This document shows positions 7,401 to 15,000 of a DNA stretch of 15,203 nucleotides, in pieces. The notes beneath the pieces are model-generated. The model saw only the letters and a program-made list of their open reading frames with translations, did no database searches and was not told the origin of the DNA. Source of the DNA: a candidate division FCPU426 bacterium (lineage in GTDB: Bacteria > Oederibacteriota > PGYV01 > Palsa-1178); the NCBI GenBank assembly GCA_003167475.1, contig PMTB01000250.1, forward strand, positions 18,046 to 33,248, written 5' to 3'. The number at the start of each line of letters is the position of its first letter. The stretch's first letter is position 1. The translations under genes and the position numbers were made by a program.

Positions 7401-7533
7401 CATTGGCGCCGAAGGCCTTGTCCCTTAGGTATGGATGGAGGTTTGTGTTATAGTCGACGGACACGTTGACGTTGGCTGAAAAACATATGGATGATATCAA
7501 TAGTATTGCGGCGATTAGGGCTGTTCTTTTCAT
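4432..7533 (-). CDS. Secreted multidomain clan GH-A glycoside hydrolase
   Basis: Secreted polysaccharide-degrading enzyme of 1033 residues. A signal peptide covers about 1-19 (MKRTALIAAILLISSICFS). The catalytic (beta/alpha)8 domain starts at about 22 with LRFPGG (70-75), is interrupted by an F5/8C (discoidin/CBM32-like) domain at about 113-252, and resumes to about 560. The proposed acid/base is Glu341 in WEIGNEN and the nucleophile Glu475 in WLSEYN, 134 residues apart, with VHRYP at 427-431. These fit clan GH-A, closest by eye to GH51/GH44-type enzymes; the substrate is unresolved. A beta-rich domain (580-680), a TP linker (684-706), a CBM11/CIA30-like module (709-882), a second Thr-rich linker (884-941) and a FlgD/T9SS-like C-terminal domain (943-1033) follow. 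The start at 7533 is chosen because AGGCAGG lies 7 nt upstream and a signal peptide follows directly; the frame stays open to an ATG at 7722, but that stretch contains promoter boxes and a REP pair. Confidence 0.88.
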   Translation of the reverse strand: MKRTALIAAILLISSICFSANVNVSVDYNTNLHPYLRDKAFGANALGEWTDFGLYKNNTWRFQQAGTRFLRFPGGSNSNEYHWNGNGSYDAQDVWHVNGSPNVTSFQRGFYNLNDHRGSLSKGYGKWAKVTDGDLTTYWLSYPDDPESQWIYIDLQDASYVGKNVNSAVIDWGTPYATQFKVQYSNGNYNGLGQWLYNDTAWTDTSAGVIVGTGAQTTVNFTTVNAKYIRVRCLTSSDIHNQFAIEEIKLYNGAAQLTLNEPDVNQSPSVSSSVALGDKFQELDTMDFEEFMGICKSLTPPAEPMITINFFTGTTQEAADWVYYANVYKGYNVKFWEIGNENAGNWEAGGPATPERYARRFIALYDAMMAVDSSIVIAPQFNGIDDPANVTMTAGTNNPGASDYYIDDFLKYLQSQGRGDILKGLSVHRYPTWEPASEAVPLSQVDLWDQDLPRLKSWINNRCATPAQVSIWLSEYNDGIDSGFTNHFSNSLFVTAFTLNYLKNGGDYTFFFRPFGTPGPGQSDLTIFSDFGYLEGGGLTGALANLRYQPRSSFYAFEMMYNRFSAADYFGNTIVTASSSNSALKVYANKRGDRKLSLALINTDQSNTMTANISISNFIPLASSELVSYNTQNYSWILNGTQSYASVDTAPVITALSGVSSNFTYSVEPYSVKIITLYDSTQATLVPSSTPTMLPTPSITPTPIPNGGSMLDDCEDGDLTDMWGGGWTIYGDGVSSYPSVLTGMTCDGNGAVAGSNCYMKVTGTCNLNTWGYGVNIPLNPSWAATDISMYDGIFFWYKSDGGTGRMGFPQMDMPDSNYGLDVQGNTYWAYYTIPFTSLTHATFGNPAGTWTGTNVRAVQMQVNGGWSGAGYRELDMDNIGFYKNTPTRTVTRTITPTMTRTITPTITMTSTQAITNIATSTPTTALPTSTQTPTSTAVVNNSLDSLYISPSPFDATKGDRKMCFYRIPEHIKIRLYNMNAETVYEDDADTNEGAYCMDLSAQRMKSRLASGLYIYVMEDRAGNRKTGKIAVIR
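4816..4863 (-). repeat. 24-bp in-frame repeat coding TRTITPT(M/I)
   Basis: Two adjacent in-frame copies encode TRTITPTM and TRTITPTI (residues 891-906 of the hydrolase), preceded by a partial copy TRTV. This is the core of the second Thr-rich linker, between the carbohydrate-binding-like module and the C-terminal sorting-like domain. Such repeats can change copy number by slippage without breaking the frame. Confidence 0.6.
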
Positions 7534-7540
7534 ATATGTA

Positions 7541-7600
7541 CCTGCCTTTTGAGTATATGATATTATAGCATATTTTTTTACATACCTTTCCCTTATTATA
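7541..7600 (-). promoter_or_regulatory. Glycoside hydrolase promoter boxes and ribosome binding site
   Basis: Two perfect TATAAT boxes lie upstream of the start codon, at 7567-7562 and 7600-7595 on the minus strand. The proximal one is preceded by TGC, giving an extended -10 (TGCTATAAT), which can work without a good -35 box; none is seen at 17 bp. A start near 7555 would leave a leader of about 22 nt. The ribosome binding site AGGCAGG (7541-7547) is 7 nt from the ATG. These boxes support the start at 7533. Confidence 0.45.
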
Positions 7601-7632
7601 ATGCGCGGGGGCCTGTTTGGTTGCAATATTGT

Positions 7633-7766
7633 GTAGTTGCACCCCTTCGTCCCACCGGGGTGCGCTTGCGGGTATTTTTGGACAGGCTTGTGTGGACAAT
7701 CGTCCGGTTTTAGGATGTTCAATCCATATCTAGGCGCGGGCCGATGAATCGTAGGCCCGCGACTAC
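7633..7766. repeat. REPIN-like pair of GTAG-headed palindromes
   Basis: Two 33-nt units face each other: one on the plus strand (7633-7665) and one on the minus strand (7766-7734). Each starts with GTAGT, then has a stem, an 11-nt loop and the stem complement, ending in GCGC. The plus-strand stem is GCACCCC/GGGGTGC; the minus-strand stem is CGCGGGCC/GGCCCGCG. The two units agree at 22 of 33 positions, and three stem pairs differ by compensatory changes on both sides. A 5' GTAG followed by an imperfect palindrome, in inverted pairs, is the layout of REP/REPIN sequences mobilised by RAYT (Y1/TnpA-REP) proteins. No RAYT gene is in the window. The element fills most of the gap between the iron transporter and hydrolase genes. 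Confidence 0.65.
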
Positions 7767-7782
7767 AAAATCAAAAACAACC

Positions 7783-8652
7783 TCAGCCTTTTAAAAACAG
7801 CAGCCTTATTGCGGTACCAATCCCGTACGATATGGCCACCACTATCGACGTTATAAATATGATCTCAAGGAAGGACTTTTGAAACTTCATGCCTTTAACC
7901 ACCGACATGAAGAACGAGAAAATAAAAATTATTATTATGACAGCCGTAATGGCGGCCGCGAGCGCCGATAAATAACTTTTAAAAATGAAGAACGGCCCCA
8001 CAATGAGCGCCACTGTTATGAGATAAACTATGCCTGTATAAACCGCGGCTTTTGCCGGGCTGCCGCTGGAGTTACCTTCGGTTTTCTGGGACAGGTATTC
8101 CGAGGCTGCCATGGATATGGTGGCCGCGATGCCCGTTATTACGGCGGTGAACCCGATCATCCTCGCGTCGCGCAGCGCGAAAGAAAGCACGACAACCACG
8201 CCTGTTAATTCCTCAAGCGCGTTATTCACGGCAAGCACCATGGACCCGAGGTATTTGAGTTTTTCCTCGTCTATCATATGTATTAGGTCGTGCTCGTGGG
8301 TAAGTTCGTCATTGGTGATGGACCTCAGCTGCGGCATATCCTTGAGGAATCTGGCATAAGCCTTATGGGCGGAGTTTTCCCCGCCCTCCATAAGCTTGAT
8401 GGAAAAAGTAAGCCCGAATATGGAGGCGATAAAAAGGTAAAAGCGGACCTTGAAGCGGTCGGGGCCGGCGTCTTCGCCCGTTATATTTTTGAATTTCGAG
8501 TAGTGTATGGCCTCGTCCTTGGCAATACGCATGAATATTTCCGAGTTAGGGCCGGTCTGGGTCTTGGCGAGGTGCTCGTAGATGTAGTACTCGGTCATCT
8601 CGTTTTTCTGGAATTGCATTATTTGTTTTTTCAGTTCGGGTGTAAGGTTCAT
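7783..8652 (-). CDS. Ferritin-like/VIT1-CCC1 fusion iron transporter
   Basis: Membrane protein of 289 residues joining a rubrerythrin/ferritin-like di-iron domain to a VIT1/CCC1 transporter domain, as in the erythrin-vacuolar iron transport family (MbfA-type iron exporters). The di-iron ligand set is complete by spacing: Glu18, Glu47-x2-His50, Glu89 and Glu116-x2-His119. Between the halves lies the family-typical FGLTFSIKLMEGGE segment (79-92). The transporter part has the NNALEELTGVV region (143-153), MAASEYLSQKTE (181-192) and hydrophobic helices at about 135-160, 165-184, 202-224, 228-250 and 264-286. Family knowledge suggests Fe2+ or Mn2+ movement across the cytoplasmic membrane with iron sensed by the N-terminal domain; direction is inferred. 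AAGGA precedes the start. It follows pyrE by 94 bp in the same orientation, with no convincing promoter or terminator between them. Confidence 0.9.
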   Translation of the reverse strand: MNLTPELKKQIMQFQKNEMTEYYIYEHLAKTQTGPNSEIFMRIAKDEAIHYSKFKNITGEDAGPDRFKVRFYLFIASIFGLTFSIKLMEGGENSAHKAYARFLKDMPQLRSITNDELTHEHDLIHMIDEEKLKYLGSMVLAVNNALEELTGVVVVLSFALRDARMIGFTAVITGIAATISMAASEYLSQKTEGNSSGSPAKAAVYTGIVYLITVALIVGPFFIFKSYLSALAAAITAVIIIIFIFSFFMSVVKGMKFQKSFLEIIFITSIVVAISYGIGTAIRLLFLKG

Positions 8653-8746
8653 ATAGTTTGTCCTTGGCCAGCCGAGGCTTTATAATAACTGGATACCTCG
8701 ATATGTTTATCTACTCTCAACTATCGACTATCTGAATATTTTGATC

Positions 8747-9328
8747 TTATTTGATCCTTTTGCTTCCTCTTTTTGTTATCGGCACTCCGGCTTTGCACTC
8801 GGGGCAGTCCTTTTCCTCGTACGTGGTGACGTCTATCCTGGCAAGCGCGTATGTTTCCCCTGCGCCGAAATCAATGTCTTTTCCGCTGCGGTTTATCAGC
8901 AGGCCCGTACCCACTATCTCGCATTTGTAATTTGCCTTCAATTCCTCAATGAGTTCCATTACCGAGCCGCCCGTGGTAACTATATCCTCAACGAGCAGCA
9001 CCCTTTCGCCTTCCTTGATGTCAAAACCCCTTCTTAATTTAAGCTTACCCTCTTCCCGCTCCATGAATATGCCCCTGACGCCGAGCTGCTTCGCCGTCTC
9101 ATAGGCAAGTATGATGCCGCCTATGGCCGCGCCCAGGACCACGTCCACTTTTTTTGCCTTGAAATGTTTTGCTATCTGCTTGCAGAGCTTTTCGGTGGAT
9201 TTGGGGTCCTGAAGCACCGCAAATTTTTCAAGGTATATGGCGCTGTGCTTGCCGGAAGTTAGCAGGAAATGCCCGGCGAGGAGCGCGTTTGCTTTCCTGA
9301 AAATGTTGAGCACTTTTTCGTTGTTCAT
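8747..9328 (-). CDS. pyrE: Orotate phosphoribosyltransferase
   Basis: Cytosolic enzyme converting orotate and PRPP to orotidine 5'-phosphate, the fifth step of de novo pyrimidine synthesis. The 193-residue length is normal. The PRPP-binding motif VLLVEDIVTTGGS is at 110-122. The flexible catalytic loop region EREEGKLKLRRGF is at 90-102, and the N-terminal orotate-site segment FLLTSGKHS at 21-29. The C-terminus carries CPECKAGVPITKRGSK (175-190), which includes a CxxC pair seen in some bacterial PyrE proteins. Its start overlaps the pyrF stop by four bases (ATGA, 9325-9328), and GAGGGG within the end of pyrF serves as ribosome binding site, so the two are translationally coupled. Confidence 0.95.
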   Translation of the reverse strand: MNNEKVLNIFRKANALLAGHFLLTSGKHSAIYLEKFAVLQDPKSTEKLCKQIAKHFKAKKVDVVLGAAIGGIILAYETAKQLGVRGIFMEREEGKLKLRRGFDIKEGERVLLVEDIVTTGGSVMELIEELKANYKCEIVGTGLLINRSGKDIDFGAGETYALARIDVTTYEEKDCPECKAGVPITKRGSKRIK

Positions 9329-10077
9329 TTGTTGTACCCCTCTTCTATCATTTTAAGGATCTTTTCTATCATGCCCAGCTTGTCCTCCGCCTGCAGTATG
9401 GGCCTGCCCACGACTATGTAGTCGGCTCCGGCCGCTATGGCTTCTTTGGGGTTCATGATCCTTTTCTGGTCGTCCTTTTTGGCATTATCCATCCTGATGC
9501 CCGGCGTAACCACGATGAAGTCTTTTCCAAGCTCTTTTTTTATGAGCTTTATTTCCTGCGGCGAGCAGACGACTCCGTCAGCGCCCGCTTTTTTTGCCAT
9601 TGTCGCAAGCCTCAGGACCATGTCTTTCGCGCTCATCTTGACGTCGAATATCTTTTTTAAGTCCTTGGTTTCCATGCTCGTGAGCACGGTCACGGCAAGC
9701 AGCAGCGGCTTTTCCACCTGTAGTTTTTCCGAGGCTGCAAGTATTCCTTCCTTGGCACGCTTTATCATGTCCGGCCCGCCCGAGGCGTGAACGTTCATCA
9801 TATTGACGCCGAGCCTGGTGGCCTCGTACGCCGCGTTATATACGGTCTGCGGTATGTCGTAAAATTTCGCGTCATAAAATATCTTGAGCCCTTTGCGCTT
9901 TAAAGCCATGACCATGCGCGGCCCGTCCTTTGTGATGAGCTGCAGCCCTATCTTGTAATACTTCAGGTGGGCCGCGAGTTTGTCTATAAGGTTATACGCG
10001 GCCGCAGTGTCGTCGAGGTCCACGCTTAATATCAACTTTTCCCTCAGGTCATAACCGCTTTTCTTGTCATTTGCCAT
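9325..10077 (-). CDS. pyrF: Orotidine 5'-phosphate decarboxylase
   Basis: Cytosolic TIM-barrel enzyme that decarboxylates OMP to UMP, the last step of de novo pyrimidine synthesis. At 250 residues it is of normal size. Catalytic elements are visible: Asp20 in LSVDLD, Lys42 in YYKIG, and the DxKxxD set Asp69, Lys71, Asp74 in DAKFYDIPQT. The phosphate-binding TPGIR (191-195) and GRP (224-226) motifs are also present. The ATG directly follows the TAA of the deacetylase gene with no spacer, and GGAG near the end of that gene is the ribosome binding site. Its TGA overlaps the pyrE ATG. The order pyrF then pyrE, in one run behind envelope genes, may tie UMP supply to nucleotide-sugar demand (inferred). 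Confidence 0.96.
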   Translation of the reverse strand: MANDKKSGYDLREKLILSVDLDDTAAAYNLIDKLAAHLKYYKIGLQLITKDGPRMVMALKRKGLKIFYDAKFYDIPQTVYNAAYEATRLGVNMMNVHASGGPDMIKRAKEGILAASEKLQVEKPLLLAVTVLTSMETKDLKKIFDVKMSAKDMVLRLATMAKKAGADGVVCSPQEIKLIKKELGKDFIVVTPGIRMDNAKKDDQKRIMNPKEAIAAGADYIVVGRPILQAEDKLGMIEKILKMIEEGYNK

Positions 10078-11196
10078 TTAATTCTCCTTTTTTGGGTCCG
10101 GTATTTTTGATAAGGCCTCTTCAAGCACGCCCTCAGCTATGGGAGAGCCCACTATAAAGCTCCATACATATTCGTGCCTGGCCCCGGACATATCCAAAGC
10201 CGCGGCTGTTGCGGTATGGAAACCCTTGGGGAGCGGCTTGTCATAAGTGTATGTCAGGGTCTTTGTGGCCGGGTCATATACGCTGTCGTCAAGTATCACC
10301 CTGCCCATCTCAAACCTTATAGTGGCCGTATTTAGCCCGGCATCCGCCGCCAAAACAGCTTTAAGAACCGTTTTTCCGTCCGTTATTATATCACCGGATT
10401 CCGGATAAACAAGGCTGATTTTCAGGGGCTTCTTTTCAAGGATAGCTTTCAGTTTTTCAACAGTGGTGGAGTTATAAATTATCGTCCTTCTGAGGGCATA
10501 TTTATAAGTGTCCTTTACGTTGTACGAGGTGTCCACGGAAAACGCGGCCTTAAACCCGGCTTTTTCCACAACCTTGAATATTTCCTTTGAGTACGCGCCG
10601 TACGGGTATGCCATGGTATCCATGGTTATGCCGAGTTTTTTCTCCATGTAGCGTTTGGAAGTTATTATTTCCAGGATAAGGAAATCACAGTACTCCTTGT
10701 CCGTCATCTTTCCGCGCTTTGTCATCACGGGATGCGTGTGGGAATGACTGCCGAATTCCATGAGCCCCTCGGACATGAGTTCCTTCGCGTCCGCGGGAGA
10801 AAGGGAATGCTTCCCGCCCGGCATGAACACCGAGTAAACATATGAGATAGAAGGGTATTTGAATTTTTTAAGTACGGGATAGCCCTTGTCCTTAATGCTG
10901 CTGTATCCGTCGTCTATTGTTATTACCACGGCCTTTTCCGGCATTTCTTCCTTTCCCTCGATTACCTTTACATACTGTGACATAGGAATGACCGTATAAC
11001 CGGAATCCTTAAGGAACTGCATGTGTTCCTCAAAGCGCTTGGGCGTTATGCTGTATGAATCCTTGGGGTCGGAGACCTCTTTGAACCTGTGGTAGCAAAG
11101 CACGTTAATGTAGTTTTCCTCTTTAGCGGTTTCGGCGAAGAGAGGAATGGCGGAAAACAGGAATAAAGCGGTCAGCAACAGTTTAAGCAGTTTCAT
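10078..11196 (-). CDS. Secreted polysaccharide deacetylase (NodB/CE4)
   Basis: Exported enzyme of 372 residues that probably removes acetyl groups from an amino-sugar polymer in the periplasm or at the cell surface. A signal peptide spans about 1-21 (KLLKLLLTALFLFSAIPLFA). The NodB domain has motif 1 TIDDG (93-97; Asp95 catalytic, Asp96 metal), motif 2 HSHTHP (151-156; His151 and His155 metal) and motif 3 AYPYG (196-200). The N-terminal INVLCYHRF segment (30-38) is typical of PgaB-type members. Residues about 258-350 look like an Ig-like beta-sandwich added after the catalytic domain. The start follows GGAG (11208-11211) with an 11-nt spacer. The gene abuts pyrF and is separated from the PAP2 gene upstream by a mobile-type repeat. 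The substrate is unknown. Confidence 0.9.
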   Translation of the reverse strand: MKLLKLLLTALFLFSAIPLFAETAKEENYINVLCYHRFKEVSDPKDSYSITPKRFEEHMQFLKDSGYTVIPMSQYVKVIEGKEEMPEKAVVITIDDGYSSIKDKGYPVLKKFKYPSISYVYSVFMPGGKHSLSPADAKELMSEGLMEFGSHSHTHPVMTKRGKMTDKEYCDFLILEIITSKRYMEKKLGITMDTMAYPYGAYSKEIFKVVEKAGFKAAFSVDTSYNVKDTYKYALRRTIIYNSTTVEKLKAILEKKPLKISLVYPESGDIITDGKTVLKAVLAADAGLNTATIRFEMGRVILDDSVYDPATKTLTYTYDKPLPKGFHTATAAALDMSGARHEYVWSFIVGSPIAEGVLEEALSKIPDPKKEN

Positions 11197-11218
11197 GTAT
11201 GGTATTTCTCCTTTTTTA

Positions 11219-11431
11219 TCGTCATTGCGAGGAGCGCGTCTTTCAGCGACGAAGCGTCATGTCCCTCCAAGTCCCGAGCTACTTGCGAGCGGACAATCTG
11301 GTCTAAATCAAAGCCTGCGGAGCAAAGCAGGCACCTTACAAACCAGGCTTATCGTAGAACAGAGATTTCCATGTTCCATGGACTATAGGCTTCGTCGCCA
11401 TATTACTAAAGACGGCTCCTCGCAATGACGA
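11219..11431. mobile_element. MITE-like element with 17-bp perfect terminal inverted repeats
   Basis: The first and last 17 bp (11219-11235 and 11415-11431) are exact inverted copies of TCGTCATTGCGAGGAGC. The similarity continues inward with gaps through CGTCTTT and CGACGAAGC on both sides. The 213-bp element has no coding capacity. It contains an internal hairpin, GCCTGC/GCAGGC (11313-11332), followed on the minus strand by TTTGATTT, which could weakly terminate transcription. The TCGTCATTGCGAGG...CGACGAAGC end is a repeat type common in many bacterial genomes. No clear target-site duplication is visible. It fills most of the gap between the PAP2 and deacetylase genes and ends 7 bp from the deacetylase ribosome binding site. 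Confidence 0.75.
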
Positions 11432-11456
11432 ACTTATGACATCCTTTTTACAACCT

Positions 11457-11473
11457 AAAACATCTAATGTTTT
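11457..11473 (-). terminator. Weak hairpin across the PAP2 stop codon
   Basis: AAAACAT and ATGTTTT form a perfect 7-bp stem with a three-base loop that is exactly the TAG stop codon of the PAP2 gene. The stem is A/T-rich and no uninterrupted T-run follows on the minus strand, so termination would be inefficient at best. It may simply be chance. Confidence 0.2.
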
Positions 11474-12012
11474 CTCAAATATTCCTTCTTCATAAAATTC
11501 ATCATTCTTCCCGTCGCCAGCCCCACAACAAAACCCGCCGCCACATCCGAAGGATAATGCCCGCCAGTGTACACGCAGAAAAAACCCACAAAAAAAACAA
11601 AGGCCGCAAGGTATGGCCTTGCGGGAGAGTAGTCGTCCCACAGCGCGGCCGCTATCGCCGTCGCCATCGCGGTGTGCGTTGACGGGAAAGCATAACCGTT
11701 CTTATGCATTACAACGAGCAGTTTTGCGCCCTGCACTTCAAGGTAAGGCCTTTGCCTTTTGAAGAGTTCCTTGAGGAAACTACTTAGGATATTTGCGGCT
11801 ATAATCGACCACAAGGCAAAGGCTGTGTTTGCCTTTTCCTTTGGGCCAAAATTCCTTGCCAGCAAAAAAAGCCCGAGGATAAGCACTATGATAAGAAATA
11901 CGTCGTTTGCGGTAAATCCCATCAGCACTGACACAAACCTGTTGTAGAGCGTTATGTTAATGAACTTAAAAGCGGCTATATCCGCCCTTTTCAGCGCGTC
12001 ATATATGTTCAT
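11464..12012 (-). CDS. PAP2-family membrane phosphatase
   Basis: Integral membrane phosphatase of 182 residues, of the PAP2/PgpB/BcrC type that dephosphorylates lipid phosphates such as undecaprenyl diphosphate. Motif 1 is K81-x6-RP (KELFKRQRP), motif 2 is FPSTH (109-113), and motif 3 keeps GGHYPSD with His152 and Asp156. The Arg expected in motif 3 (SR-x5-H-x3-D) is Cys146, and the Ser is Phe145, so activity may be altered. Hydrophobic helices lie at about 24-52, 63-82, 114-125, 133-150 and 157-170. The ATG overlaps the TGA of the upstream YYY-family gene by four bases, so translation is coupled. The pairing with a membrane protein related to lipid-linked sugar transferases fits recycling of a polyprenyl phosphate carrier (inferred). 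Confidence 0.87.
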   Translation of the reverse strand: MNIYDALKRADIAAFKFINITLYNRFVSVLMGFTANDVFLIIVLILGLFLLARNFGPKEKANTAFALWSIIAANILSSFLKELFKRQRPYLEVQGAKLLVVMHKNGYAFPSTHTAMATAIAAALWDDYSPARPYLAAFVFFVGFFCVYTGGHYPSDVAAGFVVGLATGRMMNFMKKEYLRKH

Positions 12013-15000
12013 CTGACTTTGTAAATGATCACTCCGGGATTGGAATAAACCTGGTCGCCCACGGAATCGAACCTCGTCATATTCGGGTACGTGGCCCTTT
12101 CTATCCCGCCGACATACACATATTTTATTCCGTTCGAGTGCAGAAGGCTCAGCAGCTGCTCCGGGGCGGCGTTATTGCCGTAAAAATAATTTGCCGCGGT
12201 TGTCCTGCCTGGAACCTCTTCCCTGCCGCTCTGCTGGCTGACTTGGTAGCCCCACCCTATATAGGAAGGCATTCCCGTGAATATCGAAACGCGCGACACG
12301 CCGGTGTACATGCGTTCTCCCGGGGCTTCAAGTATCGGGTCCAGATGGTCGATATTTTTATTTATCCATTCTATCGCCTGATAATCGTTTTTGTCAAAAT
12401 CAGTCGGTGTTCCGGCGCGGGGCTGGAGATCCTTCATGTATGCCGTGCCGTCTATGGTAAGGGGTTTTGAAGGGTTCAAACTGCATATACCGCCCTTGGC
12501 TATCGATCCAAGCACGGGATAAAGCGCCGCCGGAAGCATGATGAAAAGCATGCCTGCCGCAAGTACGTTTTTCCCCACCCTTTCCTTTAAGAAAAAGAAA
12601 ACCACCGGCGCCATGACCGTTACAGCCAGGAAGAAGGCTTTAAATAACGAACTACCGGACCTGGAATCTATGAACATTAACACAAGTTCCAGGACCAAAA
12701 GGGCTATCACCCCGCCTGAAACAAAAACCGCGTCCAGTTTCTTTATAACAAATATCTTTTTATACGCCCCGACCACCCTTTGTAAAAAGTATGGAACGCA
12801 GCAGGCGAGCAATGTCCAGGCCACCATGTAAAATTTGAAGACCGTGTTCATCCTGCCGTCGGCTATGTAAAAAAGCTCTGTTCCGATAATCATGCCCAGC
12901 GCCGTAAAGAGCAGCACAAGCGCGAACGCCTCGTCCCTGTCAACAGTCACCGCGAGCACCCAGACAACCGAAGCCATCATCATAAAAACAAAAGCAAAAG
13001 TCGGCTGTATGATAAGAAGCGCCAGAAATATCAGCGAGCACGCGGCAAATACGCCCACCCTTTTAAGCATATATGTGTTATCGACAACCTTGTCAAACAC
13101 ACGCACCGTATGGTCTATGACCTTATCAATATTAAATTTCCTCATCTTAAGCTTAAACATGCCGGTCTTGGCGGCTATTTTCTCGAATGCGCCCGACCAG
13201 TACATGAATATAAAGGAAAATATCACAACAAAAAAGAGCGCGAAATATTCAAACATCATAAAAAGCGAGGCCCGCTCAGGCGCGCTCACTATGCCTATGG
13301 CGGCCTTAAATGGCGCCTGGAAATTCAGGTGAAAAGGAAGGAACGACAGGTATGTCAGAATGCCGATTACAATGGCTGATCCGAAATATTCCGCCGCAAA
13401 CCACGAAACTGCTTTTGGTATTTCCTGGTATTTCATCTTTGACATCGCCTTTAAATTCCCCTTCCACAACATGACCGCCATCATGAACAGAGACAGCCCC
13501 AGAAATATAGCCACAGGAGGAAAATTCCATGTATTGATGGCCAGCATGGAGCCCGCAACCACGGACAGCACGAAAATATTTATCCCCACCTCAGTCCAAT
13601 TTTCCCCGAAGCTTTTTATGAAGCTGAAGGAAGTGTTGGGTGATTTCATTATATTGTAAACAAGGGCCACAGCCAGCACTGTCACGGGTATGACGATGTT
13701 ATGCGCGTGCAGGTCGCCGTATAAATAACTGAAGAACGGCATTTCCGTGATGACCGGCGACGGGTATATCCTCGTCGGGTCCCAGATGAACTGAAATGAA
13801 AAGATGCCCTGCATCATGGAAATAAAACCGTGGGCGTTTACGATCTTGTCGAACATGAAGTACAGCGTGTGAAAATTCCCGGCGCAGGCAAGCAGGAAGC
13901 CGCCCAGCACGCCGTATTTATACTTGCCGGTTATATTGTACGAAAGCGAAAAAGCCGCGATGAATGACAGCGCGAAAAGAAGCGACAGCGACAGGTCATA
14001 AACTATCTTTGGCGCGTATCCGAGCGTCTTTGCCACAGTGGCAAGCATGAGCTGTCCCCAGTAATAATAGTTAAGGGTGTACCCCGACATCCACGGGTCA
14101 TGCGGCGGGAACTTCACGTCGTTGAATATAGCGGAGAGATACGCCATACCCATGGGCTCGCCGCCGCCGTTGTAGCCCTGCCCCATCACGTTATGCACGT
14201 CGGGGCAGAATATTTTGATCAATATAAAGAGCAGGTAAGCCCCGAGAAAAAGGGACTCTGTCACGATTATATACTTCCTGTTCGATTGCGCGAAGAGATT
14301 TATCTCTTTTTTGTTCCTTATGGTAAAGTACACAGCCGCCCCGAAAAGCACCAGGATAAGCAGCCACAGGTTGACCTGGTAGAATTTCCAGGCGTTCGCG
14401 GAGACGAATATCCAGTTGATCCAGGCAAATAAGAATACGCCGGCCACTTTCGCCATGCCGTAGCCCTTATCCTTAAGGTTTTTAAACAGTGTGAAGTTCA
14501 GCGGAAGCACCATGAAAGCAAGCAGCTGTATGAGCGCGTACCATAGGAATATGGACAACTGCGGGATTATTTCCGTTACCCTGTCCTTTACCTGCCCCAT
14601 GTTCGGGTTGTTCATGTCCTTCCTTTTTGAGGAAGGCGTGAACTGGTTGCCTGCCGCGTTTTTAAATGAGCTGTATTTTGCCTGTACCGCGGCCTCTCCG
14701 TTCAGAAGTATCTGCTTTAAGTCCTCTTTTTTCATGTAAGAAACATTTTTGAATATATATACCCTGGGATGGTCATAAAGCTGGAAGCTCTCGTCCGCAT
14801 GGTCGTCCTTAATGGTTATGCCCAGGAATGACGGGTAGTTCACCTTATCAAGCACCAGTTTATACCCGAACATTTCCGGGTTCTTTATCATGTTGGAATA
14901 ATAAAAATAATTTATCGGGTACCTCTGCGGGAGGCGCTGGTATGTGCCGTAAGCGCGCTTATCCGCCATGACAACGTAATCAGTGTAGAAAAGCGCCTGC

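Noticed and set aside
7534..7722. N-terminal extension of the glycoside hydrolase from an in-frame ATG at 7722
   Set aside because: The extension has no family similarity, covers the REPIN-like palindromes and both TATAAT boxes, and would bury a good signal peptide 63 residues inside. The ATG at 7533 has a ribosome binding site at proper distance.
7734..7766. Rho-independent terminator of the iron transporter gene
   Set aside because: The stem is strong, but no T-run follows on the minus strand. The GTAG head and the matching inverted partner explain it better as a REP unit.
9750..9770. Second sigma-54 promoter from a TGGCACG string on the plus strand
   Set aside because: It is not followed by TTGC at the required spacing, lies inside pyrF, and points antisense to all genes.
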